Below the pieces are notes generated by a model, which was given only the letters and a program-made list of their open reading frames with translations, did no database searches and was not told where the DNA came from. The position numbers and the translations under genes were made by a program. A stretch of DNA of 64,000 nucleotides from Lumbricus rubellus (lineage: Eukaryota > Annelida > Clitellata > Crassiclitellata > Lumbricidae), in assembly GCA_945859605.1 (NCBI GenBank), contig OX243827.1, positions 186,501 through 250,500 on the forward strand. The letters are read 5' to 3'. Numbering within the stretch: the stretch's first letter is position 1; each line of letters opens with the position of its first letter. Positions 41,900 to 54,027 of the stretch are shown piece by piece.

Positions 41900-42509
41900 T
41901 GTAGCGGCGCTGGTTGCTTGGTATTATTCAAGGTAATCGATCAGATAGCCGGGGAACAAGAGTCCGGATTGTTTCTCATAGTTTATTCTCAGACAACAGC
42001 AGATGTATTGACAACGGTGATAACATGTCGTTAAGTTCACTAGCGATGCAACGACTAAGGCCACAACGACGATGGTGTCTCAACCAAAACACGACTACCA
42101 CGACCACTAAACCTGATTACTCCTTGCTGACTTCCTTCTTCTCGCTACTCTCCTTCTTCTGCTCGCCCTCGGCCATTCTGGCCTTTGGGGTCGCAGCCCC
42201 TCTATCTCTTTCGCCTACCTCTTATTTCTTCGCTGACTGAAACCCGACTGACTCAACTCTCTCCTCCAGACCGGCTGACTCTCTAAGTTGCCTGGGCTGT
42301 GTGTCCTGCCCTCATTGGTCACTTGCTTGGCCAATCCAGCCTTCCTTCCCTCTTAGCTTCTCTTCCTTTCTCCCGCCTGTCAGTCTGTTCTCTGCCACTG
42401 TGTCTTTCTGTCTCTCTGTCTCTCTCTTTCTCGGTCTGTCAGTCTGTATGTCTGTCTTCCCCTCTCCCTATCTCTCGTCTACCTTAAGTGCTAGGCCGAA
42501 GGCACTACA
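41900..42509 (-). repeat. LTR (5' LTR in element orientation)
   Basis: Partner of 36057-36666. On the minus strand it is followed directly by the primer-binding-like GATTGGTGGAGAGACC (41884-41899). Confidence 0.88.
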
Positions 42510-42858
42510 TCTGTATGTATGTATGTATGTATGTATGTATGTATGTATGTATGTATGTATGTATGTATGTATGTATGTATGTATGTATGTGTGTATGTGT
42601 GTATGTATGTATGTATGTATGTATGCATGCATGCATGCATGTATGTATGTATGTATGTATGTATGTATGTATGTATGTATGTATGTATGTATGCAAGTAT
42701 GTATGTATGTATGTATGTATGTATGTATGCATGTATGTATGTATGTGTGTATGTACGTATGTATGTTTGTATGTATGTATGTATGTGTGTATGTATGTAT
42801 GTATGTATGTATGTATGTATGTATACGTGTATGTATGTATGTATGTATGTATATGTGT
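42510..42858. repeat. TATG microsatellite (third array)
   Basis: TATG units with TGTG, CATG and ACGT variants. It directly flanks the LTR element, as the left array does. Confidence 0.93.
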
Positions 42859-42863
42859 ATTAA

Positions 42864-44054
42864 CCCTTTCGCCTCTGAGCTCCCTTACTTACTTACTTAC
42901 TTACTTATGGCCCTGGCGAAGCATGTGCCCGGATCAGCCGCTCCTTTATAGATAGCCTCCAATTGACCCTGTCCTGTGCTGTCCGCGTCGCCTCTCCCAC
43001 GGCTGAGCTCCCACACGCAGCAAAAGTGAAATAGCCCTAAAGCTCACTGCGAAAACGCCCATAACCCTCTGAGTTCCCCAGCCAAAATCACAAACTTCAG
43101 AATGCATGTACACTGAAAGTGTGATGTCTCTTATAAGAAGTCTGATATATAAATATAAGTTTCTGATAGCTAGCTAATGTTTTAGTTCTATAATTCCACT
43201 TTACTGTGGTAGTCGGACTCGGACAAACATATTATGTGCTACCACCACGAATGCAAAAATCCAAATTGCAAGAAAATGGTCCCTGCAAATCGTTCTCAGG
43301 TTACCATTTTTATGACAGAAGTAAAATTCATATCGCCCTTTTGCAACAAAGTACTCAATTGCGCTTTCAACTCAACTAGCCCACCCTCAAAGAGTCAAAG
43401 CATTCCATTTTCTTGAATAAAATCACTAGGCTTTCGACCTTCACAACACGAGCTGCAGTTATTTTTGTACAAACAACAAACTTTTGCCTAATAAATATCA
43501 CATCCCCAAAACAGTGACATAATTATAATCAAGTACATTTCTTTCTCGTCATAATCCTTTCTATCCTGTCCATTGTCGAAGGATATACCTTTTTCTACCA
43601 AATTGCTTTCTTCTCAACAGTAACTTACTGTTGTTTCATTCGAACTGCTAGACGTCATGCGTTTCGCCATTTTCAACGACTACCAATGTCGTATTTATTT
43701 AATATGCTTCTCCACTGCAAGAAACTCATTTTAAATTTACCTTCAAGTGACGTAATAAGGCTAAAAGTAGGTCACTTCACGTCTGAGATTGAAAAAAAAA
43801 CATATCAGATTACCATAGCCGTTATACAAGCCATGCAGGGATGAAGTATAGACACAATGCCGAAATATCGGCCTTACGAGGGTAAGATAAAGACGATCAA
43901 GCCGGTATTTCGGCTTTCGAGATATTACGGGGATAAGACACAATTATACAATACAATTAGGCCGTCATTTATACCGCGCTTTGATTAACAAAAAACAAGT
44001 CTTGCACAAGATAAAGACGATCAAGCCGGTATTTCTGCCTTAGGGGCGAGAGGG
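42864..44054. mobile_element. TTAA-flanked element, second family
   Basis: TTAA at 42860-42863 and 44055-44058 flanks ends CCCTTTCGCCTCTGAG and CTTAGGGGCGAGAGGG. Inside are an ACTT/CTTA run (about 42885-42908) and a 28-bp string (from AAGATAAAGACGATC) repeated at 43884 and 44008. No transposase frame. Confidence 0.75.
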
Positions 44055-44127
44055 TTAAATCACTGTAAAAAGAGTTTTCCGAATACGTCGCTCGTTCGAT
44101 GTCAGTCACAGATGTCATTCACACATG

Positions 44128-44353
44128 TGGGGCGCGGTGGTGTAGTGGTGGCGTCGTTGCCTTGGAGCCGGAAGGTTCGAGGTTCGAATCCACCTCGCCG
44201 CGTAAGGACCTTGGGCAAGTCCTTCACTTACAATTGCTCAGCGCTTCGGCGTGAAACTCCGATGCAGTGTCCGCTCTGCATCGGGAGCGCCTCTGAGTAG
44301 AGAGAGCTTGAAGGGGCGCTATAACAAGTACACATACAAACAAACAAACAAAC
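44128..44353 (+). mobile_element. tRNA-derived SINE (best copy)
   Basis: The tRNA-like head GGGGCGCGGTGGTGTAGTGG carries box A, and box B is GGTTCGAATCC at about 44182. The body is shared with the other copies. The 3' segment CGGGAGCGCCTCTGAG...GGCGCTATAACAAG is followed by a CAAA repeat tail. That 3' segment matches the LINE 3' end at 61758-61815. Confidence 0.93.
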
Positions 44354-44823
44354 AGGCATTTCTGATTTTTATGTTTATGCTTTTCATGTTTTTTTTAGTG
44401 TGTAGGATTTGTTTTCGTTGTACACAGTCTCCTTTGCATGTTGCAGCGGGTTATCTTAAGGTTTGCTGCAGTGGTCAAGATAATAATTATTTAGGTCGTC
44501 TAAAATTTCTAAATGAAATGTTGTTGCTGCATATTACGAAACGCAAATGAACATGAAATACAAATAGATCTACTAGTACGATAAATAATTATCAGATCAG
44601 AAGTTCAGCCATTGAATCAATAAATATCTGACGAGCTTGTAACTTATGTCAATGCACATCTAAAATACATTTAAGAAGACTTTATGACTAAATCTCTTAT
44701 TTTGCGTGAAAATAAGTGTAGGACTACTTTTTTAACATCGAATTTCAAGTCAACATCGGAGTTCAGCAATTATTGAGTGTTGGTAGTGACAAGGTAAAAT
44801 CACAATTAAAAGGATGTTGGTTC
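44354..44823. other. No gene recognised
   Basis: AT-rich DNA without structure that I can name. Confidence 0.5.
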
Positions 44824-44831
44824 AGCTAGAC

Positions 44832-45141
44832 CAGAGGTGTCAAACCTTTTTAAGTGGCGGGCCAGTGTGAACATCTTCTAACAAGTAGGCGGGCCAGAAT
44901 GTCGAAGTTCCTGAGCAAAATTGGGTAGTGATCTGAGAGCGAGCTACGGGTTTGGTCAGACAATTCCAAGAAACGTCAAAATATCGCGAAAAGATCTTGA
45001 TTCAATGTCCACTTTTCGCTTCTAATTAAATTTTGACAACATTTTAAATAATTTTGTAAGCTTTTGGGAAGGCTCCGCGGGCCAGAAAAAAATCCTTGGC
45101 GGGCCAGAAATGGCCCGCGGGCCAGCTCTTTGACACCCCTG
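44832..45141. mobile_element. hAT-type MITE
   Basis: The ends CAGAGGTGTCAAAC and TTTGACACCCCTG are inverted. The exact 8-bp duplication AGCTAGAC lies at 44824-44831 and 45142-45149. Internal GGCGGGCCAG units are repeated. The 310-bp body is non-coding; its mobility depended on an hAT transposase elsewhere. Confidence 0.92.
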
Positions 45142-45338
45142 AGCTAGACTATGTTAAAAATAGAAAATAGACAACGATGTTAGATTAATATGCGCAGTGC
45201 ATGTTTTATCGCTGAAACTTAATTGCAAAACTTGACTGCATGGAATAATAAATCGACAGATCGCGTTTTACATTATTATAATCAGGTGAGAGAAAACCAA
45301 TAATATAATATGTCATAATTATATAGATCTATGTCGAT

Positions 45339-45699
45339 CAGGGCTTAAAGTGTGCCTGGACGGTCATGGACGGCGTCCATGCACTTATTTTAAAATTTGA
45401 ACGCCGTCCTGCCACTTATTGGCCAGCACTGACTAGACTCTGATGTTTGGAATAATGGAGGGCAACAACAAAAGAGGAAGGCCGCATCGAGAATGGACTG
45501 ATGACATTGTAGATTGGTGTAGAGAAGACCTACAACACCTGGGGCACGCGGCCCAGGACAGACTCAATTGGAGAAACATTGTGAAGAAGGCATCGGACAC
45601 CTACGGGCATTGAGCCCACGGTTGTTGATGATGATGATGATGACTGACTAGAAAGGTAAGGGGCGTCCAGGCACTTATTTTCCCACACTTTAAGCACTG
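45339..45699. mobile_element. hAT-type MITE holding a LINE end
   Basis: The ends CAGGGCTTAAAGTGTG and CACACTTTAAGCACTG are inverted. The 8-bp duplication ATGTCGAT lies at 45331-45338 and 45700-45707. A LINE fragment (45438-45642) was inserted later. Confidence 0.9.
45438..45642 (+). mobile_element. LINE 3' end inserted in the hAT MITE
   Basis: The 10-bp duplication ACTGACTAGA lies at 45428-45437 and 45643-45652. The fragment encodes a LINE C-terminus (KRGRPHREWTDDIVDW, RLNWRNIVKKASD) and ends in a GAT repeat. It is the same family as 26997-27554. Confidence 0.88.
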
Positions 45700-45707
45700 A
45701 TGTCGAT

Positions 45708-46688
45708 ATATAAATCGATCCAACGAGAATAATTATTATAACTGAGAAGTCAACGCTTTCGGATCGTTATCGGCCATTCGTTGAGAACTAAAGACAGAAC
45801 AACAATTTGCTAGACAGCTGAGCTGTCGACTTTGTTGACGGTAGTTTGGCAGCAGATCTGTCTCTAAATGACAAAATGACAAAAGGAGCAGAACTGGCTT
45901 AGAGTCGATGCTTGAAGGTAGCAGACAATCAGTCTGGCAAACAATAGATGCATTTCTGATCTACAGATTATGATTTACTGCTCTCCGGTAATCTATCGCT
46001 TTAGCGTTGCAAACTGTTCGCCTTGCGCAGTTGCCCCTATGATCAATTTTAGTCGGCTAATTTAAGCGATTGATTTTTCGCTGTTTTTCTACTTGAGTTT
46101 ATTTATTGGTATTTACTGACAAAGAAACAGAACGAACATGAGTAGGCTACAAGTAGGGGATACAGTCATACAGAGCGGTTGTTATCAACACAATTCAGAT
46201 TCATAATTGTGCTGAACTTTTACGGACAGTAATGAAAATTGCGTTGTTCAATGTTCATTGAACAAAAATAATAACAATATTATTAAAATATAATATAATA
46301 TAATATAATAATATTATTATAATACTAATAACATTATCATTAAAAGTATGTACAAAGTTACATTTGTATGACTAGTCAATATATTGTCTCTCCATACAGA
46401 GTTTGACTAAGAGCCACTGTAGTCGCTGTAATGACCGCCGTCGACTTTAGTGAACGAGCGCCGTAATGTGCTTTGTGCTTTGGAAGTAAACCCTGCGATC
46501 TATCGTGGAAAGCGATGGTCTTTGTGACAGCTGCTGCTGTTGCATGTGACAGAGGTAGCCTATGTAAGCTGCTGCAGAGGTGCAGCAGTTGTGGGGTCGA
46601 TGCTAGAAGGTGAATGGAAAGGACGTTGGCGAAACAAAATTATCTCACATTTTCCTGGGTTTATGGACAAACCATTGGCATAATATTA
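45708..46688. other. No gene recognised
   Basis: AT-rich DNA with a short AATAT run near 46280. No reading frame of note. Confidence 0.5.
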
Positions 46689-46690
46689 TA

Positions 46691-48676
46691 TTAGGTTGTC
46701 TCTTAGGACAATGGAGGAAAAATTGGGGGATTTTTTCCATCTCACCCTCACAAGTTGTTAGGTTTATTTAAATAAAATTCTACAAAAAATTTCATTGAAA
46801 TAGGGTAAAATTTAGAGGTCGCCCTCTAGCCTCAAAGTGTTGCATGTAACAGGTTCACTTCGACAATGGGAAATCACGTAGTCTAATGTCGCATAATAAA
46901 TTAATCATCGCTTCTAGCACTAATCAATTTGCCTTGTTTATATGACATACATGTATGTATGTGCACTTGATAAATGGCCCATTCAAGAATACTACTCAGA
47001 AGTGCTCACTGAATCTGAGATTCACACCAAAGCGCATGAGCATTTGGTGGCATTTTGGAGTTCGGTCACGAGTCAAATCTTTCAGAGGAATTCAACACTG
47101 ACAGGTCTATAAATGGATTATAACTGCAAAAGGTTCCATCTTGCACTCCAGCACTTGATATAAGGATTTCAAGATGGTCGTTAATACTCATTGTGCTGTG
47201 TGGAAGTTGGATCTTGTTTTGGCTTTCCATCCCAATGTGCTGCCAATTGTGCCAAAGGTACAGCCTACAACAAACTCTGATTTTAGATTTGACATTGGTT
47301 ATGCGGTTATTAGCGCTGGCACGATGAATTATTGTAGCCTGCTGTTGATATTCAAATACATAACGACATGCACAAGGATACATGCAACTTCATTGACAAT
47401 AACGTTGGCATTTCTGGATGAGACATTGGTTCTGTCAAACACAGATAGTGTCTACGAGACTTTATGTTTAACCGTGTTCTTTGGAGTTGAACCTTTGCTG
47501 TAAGCACAGGCAGGATGGTAATCTCCCCTCTTTTCGGCAGCACCATTTGATAAGTCAGAGTTTAGCACAGCCCAACTGGTCGATGCTTTTATGTCTTCTT
47601 ATGATCACAAAAAGCGTTCAAATTGCACCTGATCACTCTTGTACACTCTGTTTGAGGTGATACTGGGCCAGATAAAAAAATTATGTCACTTGCCTTCCTA
47701 AATATGCCTTTGCCTATATGCGTGACGTTCTTCACCGGCTTCCTGTTTCTTAGGGCATCTTCCGAGCTGCTCTTGTTCGGCGTTCTTGTTTACGCCTCAT
47801 CGTATCTTATTGTGTCTGATCTTTGTTGACCTGTCTCTCTGGCCGACAAAGATTGCATAACCTTTGTTCTTCTGCAATGGCCATGGAGAGCTGTCGGTTC
47901 TGCGAGCTCACACTTCTATTAGATGCTGGCTCCCACTCAAGAAGCGAACTGAGTATAGGATATCTACAGCTATAGTCTGGCGCTACATGCTAGGCCTTGT
48001 TCCTGCCTACCTTTGTGAGCTCTGTAGCTCTACACTTATAGTTCTCACCATTTCCACTCTCTTCGTTCGACTGAACAAAGTCTGCTCTCAGTTCATTTTG
48101 CTCATACTTCCACTATACAGAACAGAACCATGCTTTCTCGGTGGTAGGACCCTCAACCTGGAATGGTCTTCCACTGACTCTCTGCCTCTTTGTAAAAAAT
48201 ACTTCTCAGGTTTTCCTCTCTCTCACCTTAAGACAGTTTTATTTGGCCGCGCTGAGGTTGGGAGCGCCTCTGAGTAGCCTCTGAAGAGGGGCTGTATAAA
48301 TGCATATAATGAATGAATGAATGAAATTAGACTTGCGATGGCTAGGTAAAACTCGTCTGATTTCTATAAGTCGCTCAAATCTCATTCTGTTAGCTGTTGC
48401 TGGGTTGAGAGCGCCTATGCTTAGGTCGCTTGAAAAGGCGCCATATAAATTATCGGAATGAATCAAATTGAACAGAAGGTAATAACCTGACTTACTCTTG
48501 TGGCATATTTTTAGACAATAGGTCTACATGTGTTAAAACTTTGACATCAAAGGGCGACCTCTAAATATTCTCGGATTTCCTTGACATTTTTTTATAAATT
48601 TTTTCTTCATAAACCTAACAACTTGAAAGGGTGATAGATTGAAAATTTAAACTTTCAGTTTTAAGAGACACCCTAA
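46691..48676. mobile_element. Mariner-like element with nested LINE end
   Basis: The inverted ends TTAGGTTGTCTCTTA and TTAAGAGACACCCTAA are flanked by TA, with similarity continuing about 150 bp inward at each end, including GAGGTCGCCCT / AGGGCGACCTC. The inside contains a decayed SINE (about 46965-47100, minus) and a LINE 3' end. No transposase frame was recognised. Confidence 0.75.
47700..48325 (+). mobile_element. CR1/L2-like LINE 3' end (decayed)
   Basis: Several frames carry residual C-terminal reverse transcriptase sequence (MLGLVPAYLCELC, then PLCKKYFSGFPLSHLKTVLFG). The end is GGGAGCGCCTCTGAGTAG...GGGGCTGTATAAATGCATA with a GAAT repeat tail (about 48305-48325). Confidence 0.75.
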
Positions 48677-48792
48677 TATACACGTAGATGATAGGTGAAA
48701 TATAAAGTTTACAACATGGCATATTATAGCATTTGTTTGTCAACCAACTTATTAGGTCTACACGTAGTAATTTCATCAACTTTGTAGAATAC

Positions 48793-48849
48793 GCTGGATA
48801 ACGCCGGAGACCCAACAGGGGCCTTGTTGGGTCTCCGGCGTTATCCAGC
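48793..48849. other. Perfect 25-bp inverted repeat with 7-nt loop
   Basis: The arms 48793-48817 and 48825-48849 (starting GCTGGATAACGCCGGAGACC) are exact complements around the loop GGGGCCT. The arms are GC-rich against an AT-rich background. Confidence 0.93.
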
Positions 48850-48965
48850 TATGGCCAGCTATCATGGACCAGGGCATGCAGCTGAAAACGTTGGGCTGGA
48901 ACGATGCATCAGGTCGACTGTGTAACGTAGTAACTGAATGCCAAGCTCTAAACTAGCATAATAAT

Positions 48966-49907
48966 TAGGGCTGTTGATTTAATCGCGTTGACGCGTGCGA
49001 TTAACGCGTTAAAAAAATTTGCGATAACATTTTTTAACGCATTAATCGTTTGCGTTAATTAGATCTAATTAAAATTGAATCAGAGGCAGAAAACTCGTTT
49101 CAAACGGAAGGCTGAATACTTAAAGCTAGTGATACATTCTTTGGCAAATATTCGCCCAAAACTTGAGTATTATCGTAGCAATTCTTTGCTTACCAAAACA
49201 TGCATTTAACGCTAACGATGAGTCGTCAACATCGTCCGCTAAGGTTGTTTCCTCTTTCCTCACCACGTCAGACTACGTTGGTTGAACTCCAGGAGATGGC
49301 AAGACCAATGGATTTCAGGTTTCAAATAATAAATGTTTACAGAAGGACAACTGAGACGAAGTTTGGCAAGAACCGCAAACTCTTGTGAAAAATTTCGACT
49401 AAATAATGAGGTTCAATACTAATCAATTATAGTAGACCTAGACTATTGTTAATTAATGAGAACATCCCTTGAACCGAACAATGTAAATAAACTGGCCTGT
49501 CTATACAATTGGCAGAATAAATAATTAATCTTGATAGTCAGAAAACGGTTGTCTAATTTCACATTTAGAATTATGTCATTTTAATTAAAGGTGGCTCAAA
49601 TGAAAAGAAGTTAACGGATTTTGAGCAGTTGACTGATTTGAACAGTGTTTCAATTATGTCTGTCAAACAAAACTGTTCAATAAACTAAATTGAAAAATTC
49701 AATAGGCCTAAGCCAAAGGTTATTAAATATGTTTGCGATAGAAAGAATGCATTCAGTCATTAAAATTTTATGCTTCAGAGGTCCTAGAAAAAGTAAGATT
49801 AACATATTTGAACGAAATGTATTGCGATTAATTTGCAGTTAATTGCGATTAAAAAATTAATCGCGCGATTAATTTCGATTAAAATTTTTAATCGAACAAC
49901 AGCCCTA
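48966..49907. mobile_element. hAT-type element with TAGGGCTGTTGA ends
   Basis: The inverted ends are TAGGGCTGTTGATT and ...CAACAGCCCTA, with further subterminal inverted runs of GCGATTAA type. The flanks ATAATAAT (48958-48965) and CTAATAAT (49908-49915) match in seven of eight positions. The 942-bp body is non-coding. Confidence 0.78.
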
Positions 49908-49915
49908 CTAATAAT

Positions 49916-50831
49916 ATTATATTGCACCGGCGAAAAGTAGGAGAATTAGGAAACAGAGTAGGCTACAAAATTATATATTACGGCAATATAATAGACGAAC
50001 ACCATTAATGCACACTCCCAGATAACAACGAATAATCTGTAGTCGTTCCCCACGTAGTAAAATTATTGGGTTGCTTGTATAAAACGACGTTTTTGTAGAT
50101 TAATAATTATTGTAACCACCATACGATGGAAAGCCGCTGTCTGTTGGAAATTGCTAGGAATCGTTAATGCTGCATTATGATGTTTGGCTTATCTTCTTTC
50201 TTCTCTTCCGTCATTGATATGACGATGAGGCCTTGACGAAATTTCTCCAAACTTTTCTGCTCCTGATTGTTTCACCGATCTCCGCTAAGCTGGTGCCTTT
50301 CTCCTTTAGATCTTCCTTGATGTTATCAATTCAAGTCTTCCGCTGTCTGTTTGGTTTCATTTCCATAAGGTTTCTTGACCAGTTCTCTCTCGGTAGGGTA
50401 AGGAGGCCGGTGGGCCTTTTTTGGCCTCTTTCGCCCAAAGGTGTCCTTCCAACACCTGCCGCCTGCGTTAGCCAGCACTTTTCGGAGTTCCTGGTAAGCC
50501 TTTCCACCTCGCGTAACGCCCTAGGGGGTTCTTCAGCCATTGGCCTTCTTCCATGATAGCATAGCCTCACCAGGCTGTCCCTTACTTGGCCGTTCACCCC
50601 CCCACGCGGTGAGGTGCAGGTCGGTCTTGGGGGGGGGGGGTTGGCTTATCAAAGTACAACAAATACAACTTCTTGAACTGTTCAGTGTTCACCAGTCAGT
50701 CACCCGGTCCTCTCGAGTATGTATCTTCCTATTAGTCTGACTCTCCTCTCCGCCACAATAATCATCTCAAGTATGGATTATAATTATAATTATTGTTTCT
50801 ATTGTTACTTTAGAGCTGCTTGCTTTCTACA
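49916..50831. other. No gene; upstream region of the GT61 gene
   Basis: A G run lies at about 50628-50641. Some sequence near 50400-50600 is GC-richer and repeat-like, but I cannot assign it. A promoter for the following gene is expected here; no clear motif was seen. Confidence 0.45.
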
Positions 50832-52517
50832 ATGGCGCCGACGAATACGAAACAGAGTCGCCTCGTGAAGAACATAGCAACGGCGATTACCTTAAAACGA
50901 CTTATAATTACCATGAACCTACTCTTAATAGTCTCCGCATTCTTACTGATTGTTCGCTATAAAGCGATGGATGATAGTCTTGGCGAAATGAAAACAATGT
51001 CTGCAGCTGTAAGACTTCTTCATGACATCGTGACGACGAAGAATGAGACGCCATGCAATTTCAACGAAAGACTTCATAATCTTCGTCGAGTTCGATTTCC
51101 GTTCAGAGGAATATCCGTCGACGTGTCTGGTTCATTTCTGAAGCGTGTGTGTGTTTTCAATGCAGCGTTAGATCATCTCCGGTTGACACACATGAGAACG
51201 AGATCTTATTCTCAGCAATGGAAAAATATCTCTGCTGTGGAAAATATTCAGTCTATATATTTAGCAGACGACAACTTTCTTCAAGACTTAGGAAGTAATT
51301 ATTCGCAAACTGAGACAGTGTTTCTGCCATGGATAAACACCAAACTAAGAACAACATGGACATCGTTGGAAGATACTTCAAATATATTAGTAATTAAATA
51401 CTACGAATGGACGGCTGATAAGGAATTATGCCAATGGGTAAACAGTCCAAGTATCGACAAATATGATGTCGTTTACAATCAAACGTGTGTCAGTGATTTC
51501 GAGAAATCGCGAAAGCCAAAGTCGATTCGTTTACTCGCGTTAAATTCCAAACCAATACATAGAGAATTTTATTGGCCGAACAACGGAACAAGCTACCCTC
51601 GACATTTCTATCATGAACCGCCCGCTTTTGTTTCTTACTTGAATATAATCCCAGACTGCATTGTGACTCCTGACAGTGATATATGGAGCGGAAATATGTA
51701 TTTTACTTGTCGCTACAGCAAGAACAAAAGACTTCCTCCACAAAACATAGACAAAATTCCATTACATGATGAAGTGATTGCCTTGTCTCAACATTTTGGT
51801 TCCGCAGTATTTCACAAAATGATTGAAATCATTCCGCGGCTTTCACTTTATCTCGACTTTCTCAGACGCAATCCGAAAATCAAGATACTTGCGTCCGAAA
51901 AACACGGTCGAACGGCCGAGGTTTTTTCGATCTTGGGTCTCAGCAAGGAAAGGATTATCACCGGGACATGCAGGGCAAAGCTGCTTTATCTCCCAAGAAC
52001 GACGATGTGTAATTATCCCAGTATTCCCGAAACTCAAGTTATTTCGCGACTCTATAGGAATTATATCAGCGAGAAATTGAAACCTGAAACGCGAGATAAA
52101 ATCATTTTAATACGAAGATCTGGACAGAGAAGATTTACAGAACAAGAAGCAATTGAACGCATGGTAAAGGAAGCTGCGGCAAAGCACAATTTGAACTTTA
52201 CTCTGTTCTCAGATAATCCTGTTCCTTCTCTTGTGAAGACGATGATCATGTTTCATTCTGCGGTGATGGTCATTGCGCCTCACGGAGCCGGACTTTCGAA
52301 TGTCATCTTCTCTCAGCCAGGAACGTACGTCATTGAAGGAGTTTGCAATCCGCCACATGTGAGACTGTGCTTCCAACGTTTGTCGTATACTCTTGGCCAT
52401 CACTGGCATGGTATTCGTGCGCTAGGTGGATGTATGGCTGTTGTGAATGTGTCCGTAAGTTCGTTGAAGGCTGCTGTCGAAACACAGCTGAACAACTTCA
52501 AGAAGGATGTCGATTAA
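50832..52517 (+). CDS. GT61-family glycosyltransferase, intronless
   Basis: The protein has 561 residues from the ATG at 50832. It looks like a type II Golgi/ER membrane protein: a short basic N-terminus, one membrane segment at about residues 24-43 (LIITMNLLLIVSAFLLIVRY), then a luminal part with several N-glycosylation sequons. The C-terminal half carries GT61 features: FHKMIEIIPRLSLYLDF, IILIRRSGQRRF and, at about 481-493, IAPHGAGLSNVIF. Relatives transfer xylose or GlcNAc onto proteins or glycans; the acceptor here is unknown. The frame is intact and uninterrupted, so it is either a natural single-exon gene or an expressed retrocopy. No AATAAA lies within the next 100 bp. Confidence 0.88.
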   Translation: MAPTNTKQSRLVKNIATAITLKRLIITMNLLLIVSAFLLIVRYKAMDDSLGEMKTMSAAVRLLHDIVTTKNETPCNFNERLHNLRRVRFPFRGISVDVSGSFLKRVCVFNAALDHLRLTHMRTRSYSQQWKNISAVENIQSIYLADDNFLQDLGSNYSQTETVFLPWINTKLRTTWTSLEDTSNILVIKYYEWTADKELCQWVNSPSIDKYDVVYNQTCVSDFEKSRKPKSIRLLALNSKPIHREFYWPNNGTSYPRHFYHEPPAFVSYLNIIPDCIVTPDSDIWSGNMYFTCRYSKNKRLPPQNIDKIPLHDEVIALSQHFGSAVFHKMIEIIPRLSLYLDFLRRNPKIKILASEKHGRTAEVFSILGLSKERIITGTCRAKLLYLPRTTMCNYPSIPETQVISRLYRNYISEKLKPETRDKIILIRRSGQRRFTEQEAIERMVKEAAAKHNLNFTLFSDNPVPSLVKTMIMFHSAVMVIAPHGAGLSNVIFSQPGTYVIEGVCNPPHVRLCFQRLSYTLGHHWHGIRALGGCMAVVNVSVSSLKAAVETQLNNFKKDVD

Positions 52518-52654
52518 AGTCGACATAATAATATTATAATCTAGATTTGCGAAGATGAACGACATATGATCATGATAGATGTCGACAGAATGTAATTTAG
52601 TGGATAATAATATAATAATAATATTCTCATTCGACTGAATGTACGACTAGTTGA

Positions 52655-53826
52655 CGACTGACCAATGACCACTGACCACTGACCACTGACCACTGACCAC
52701 TGACCACTGACCACTGACCACTGACCACTGACCACTGACCACTGACCACTGACCAATGACCAATGACCACTGACCAATGACCAATGACCAATGACCAATG
52801 ACCACTGACCACTGACCACTGAACAATGACCAATGACCACTGGCCACTGACAAATGACCAATGACCACTGACCAATGACCAATGACCACTGACCACAACC
52901 ACTGACCACTGACCAATGACCACTGACGACTGACCAATGACCACTGACCGCTGACCACTGACCACCGACCACTGACCAATGACCACTGACGACTGACCAA
53001 TGACCACTGACCGCTGACCACTGACCACCGACCACCGACCTCCGACCAATGACCATCGACCAGTGACGACTGACCAATGACCAATGACCAATGACCACAA
53101 CCACTGACCACTGACCAATGACCACTGACGACTGACCAATGACCACTGACCGCTGACCACTCACCACCGACCACCGACCTCCGACCAATGACCACCGACC
53201 ACTGACCACTGACCACTGACCACTGACCACTGACCACTGACCACTGACCACGGACCACTGACCACTGACCAATGACCAATAACCACTGACCAATGACCAA
53301 TGACCAATGACCACTGACCACTGACCAATGACCACTGACCACTGACCACTTACCACTGATCACTGATCACTGACCAATGACCAATGACCAATGACCACTT
53401 ACCACTTACCACTGATCACTGATCACTGACCACTGATCACTGACCACTGACCAATGACCAATGACCACTGACCACTGACCATTGACCACTGACCATTGAC
53501 CATTGACCATTGACCATTGACCACTGACCACTGACCAATGACCAATGACCATTGACCACTGACCAATGACCACTGACCACTGACCACTGACCACTGACCA
53601 CTGACCAATGACCACTTACCACTTACCACTTACCACTGATCACTGACCACTGATCACTGATCACTGACCACTTACCACTGATCACTGACCACTGATCACT
53701 GACCACTGACCACTGACCACCGACCACTGACCACTGACCACTGACCACTGACCACTGACCACTGACCACTGACCAATGACCACCGACCACTGACCAATGA
53801 CCAATGACCAATGACCACTGACCACG
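52655..53826. repeat. 7-bp minisatellite (ACTGACC), about 1.2 kb
   Basis: About 165 units of ACTGACC, AATGACC and variants (ATCGACC, CTTACC). Long minus frames reading SGQWSVV-like peptides come from the repeat alone. Confidence 0.95.
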
Positions 53827-53908
53827 TCAATACATCGATTTGATGTGCTGCAACTGAAAACCAAGGCGTTGAGACGGTTCTGTTTTAATGCGTCTCCAAT
53901 GAATTTAT

Positions 53909-54027
53909 ATAAATGAATAAATGAATAAATGAATAAATGAATAAATGAATGAATAAATAGATAAATCAATGAATGTATAAATAAATAAATAATAAATAAA
54001 AAATAGTAAATAAATAAATAAATAAAT
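53909..54027. repeat. AATGAATA / AAATA microsatellite
   Basis: Units of AATGAATA grading into AAATA. It follows TTTATATAAATG, so it may be a LINE tail. Confidence 0.8.

Noticed and set aside
52541..53811. Several long minus frames with SGQWSVV repeats
   Set aside because: They arise from the 7-bp minisatellite in all frames; no start context or domain.
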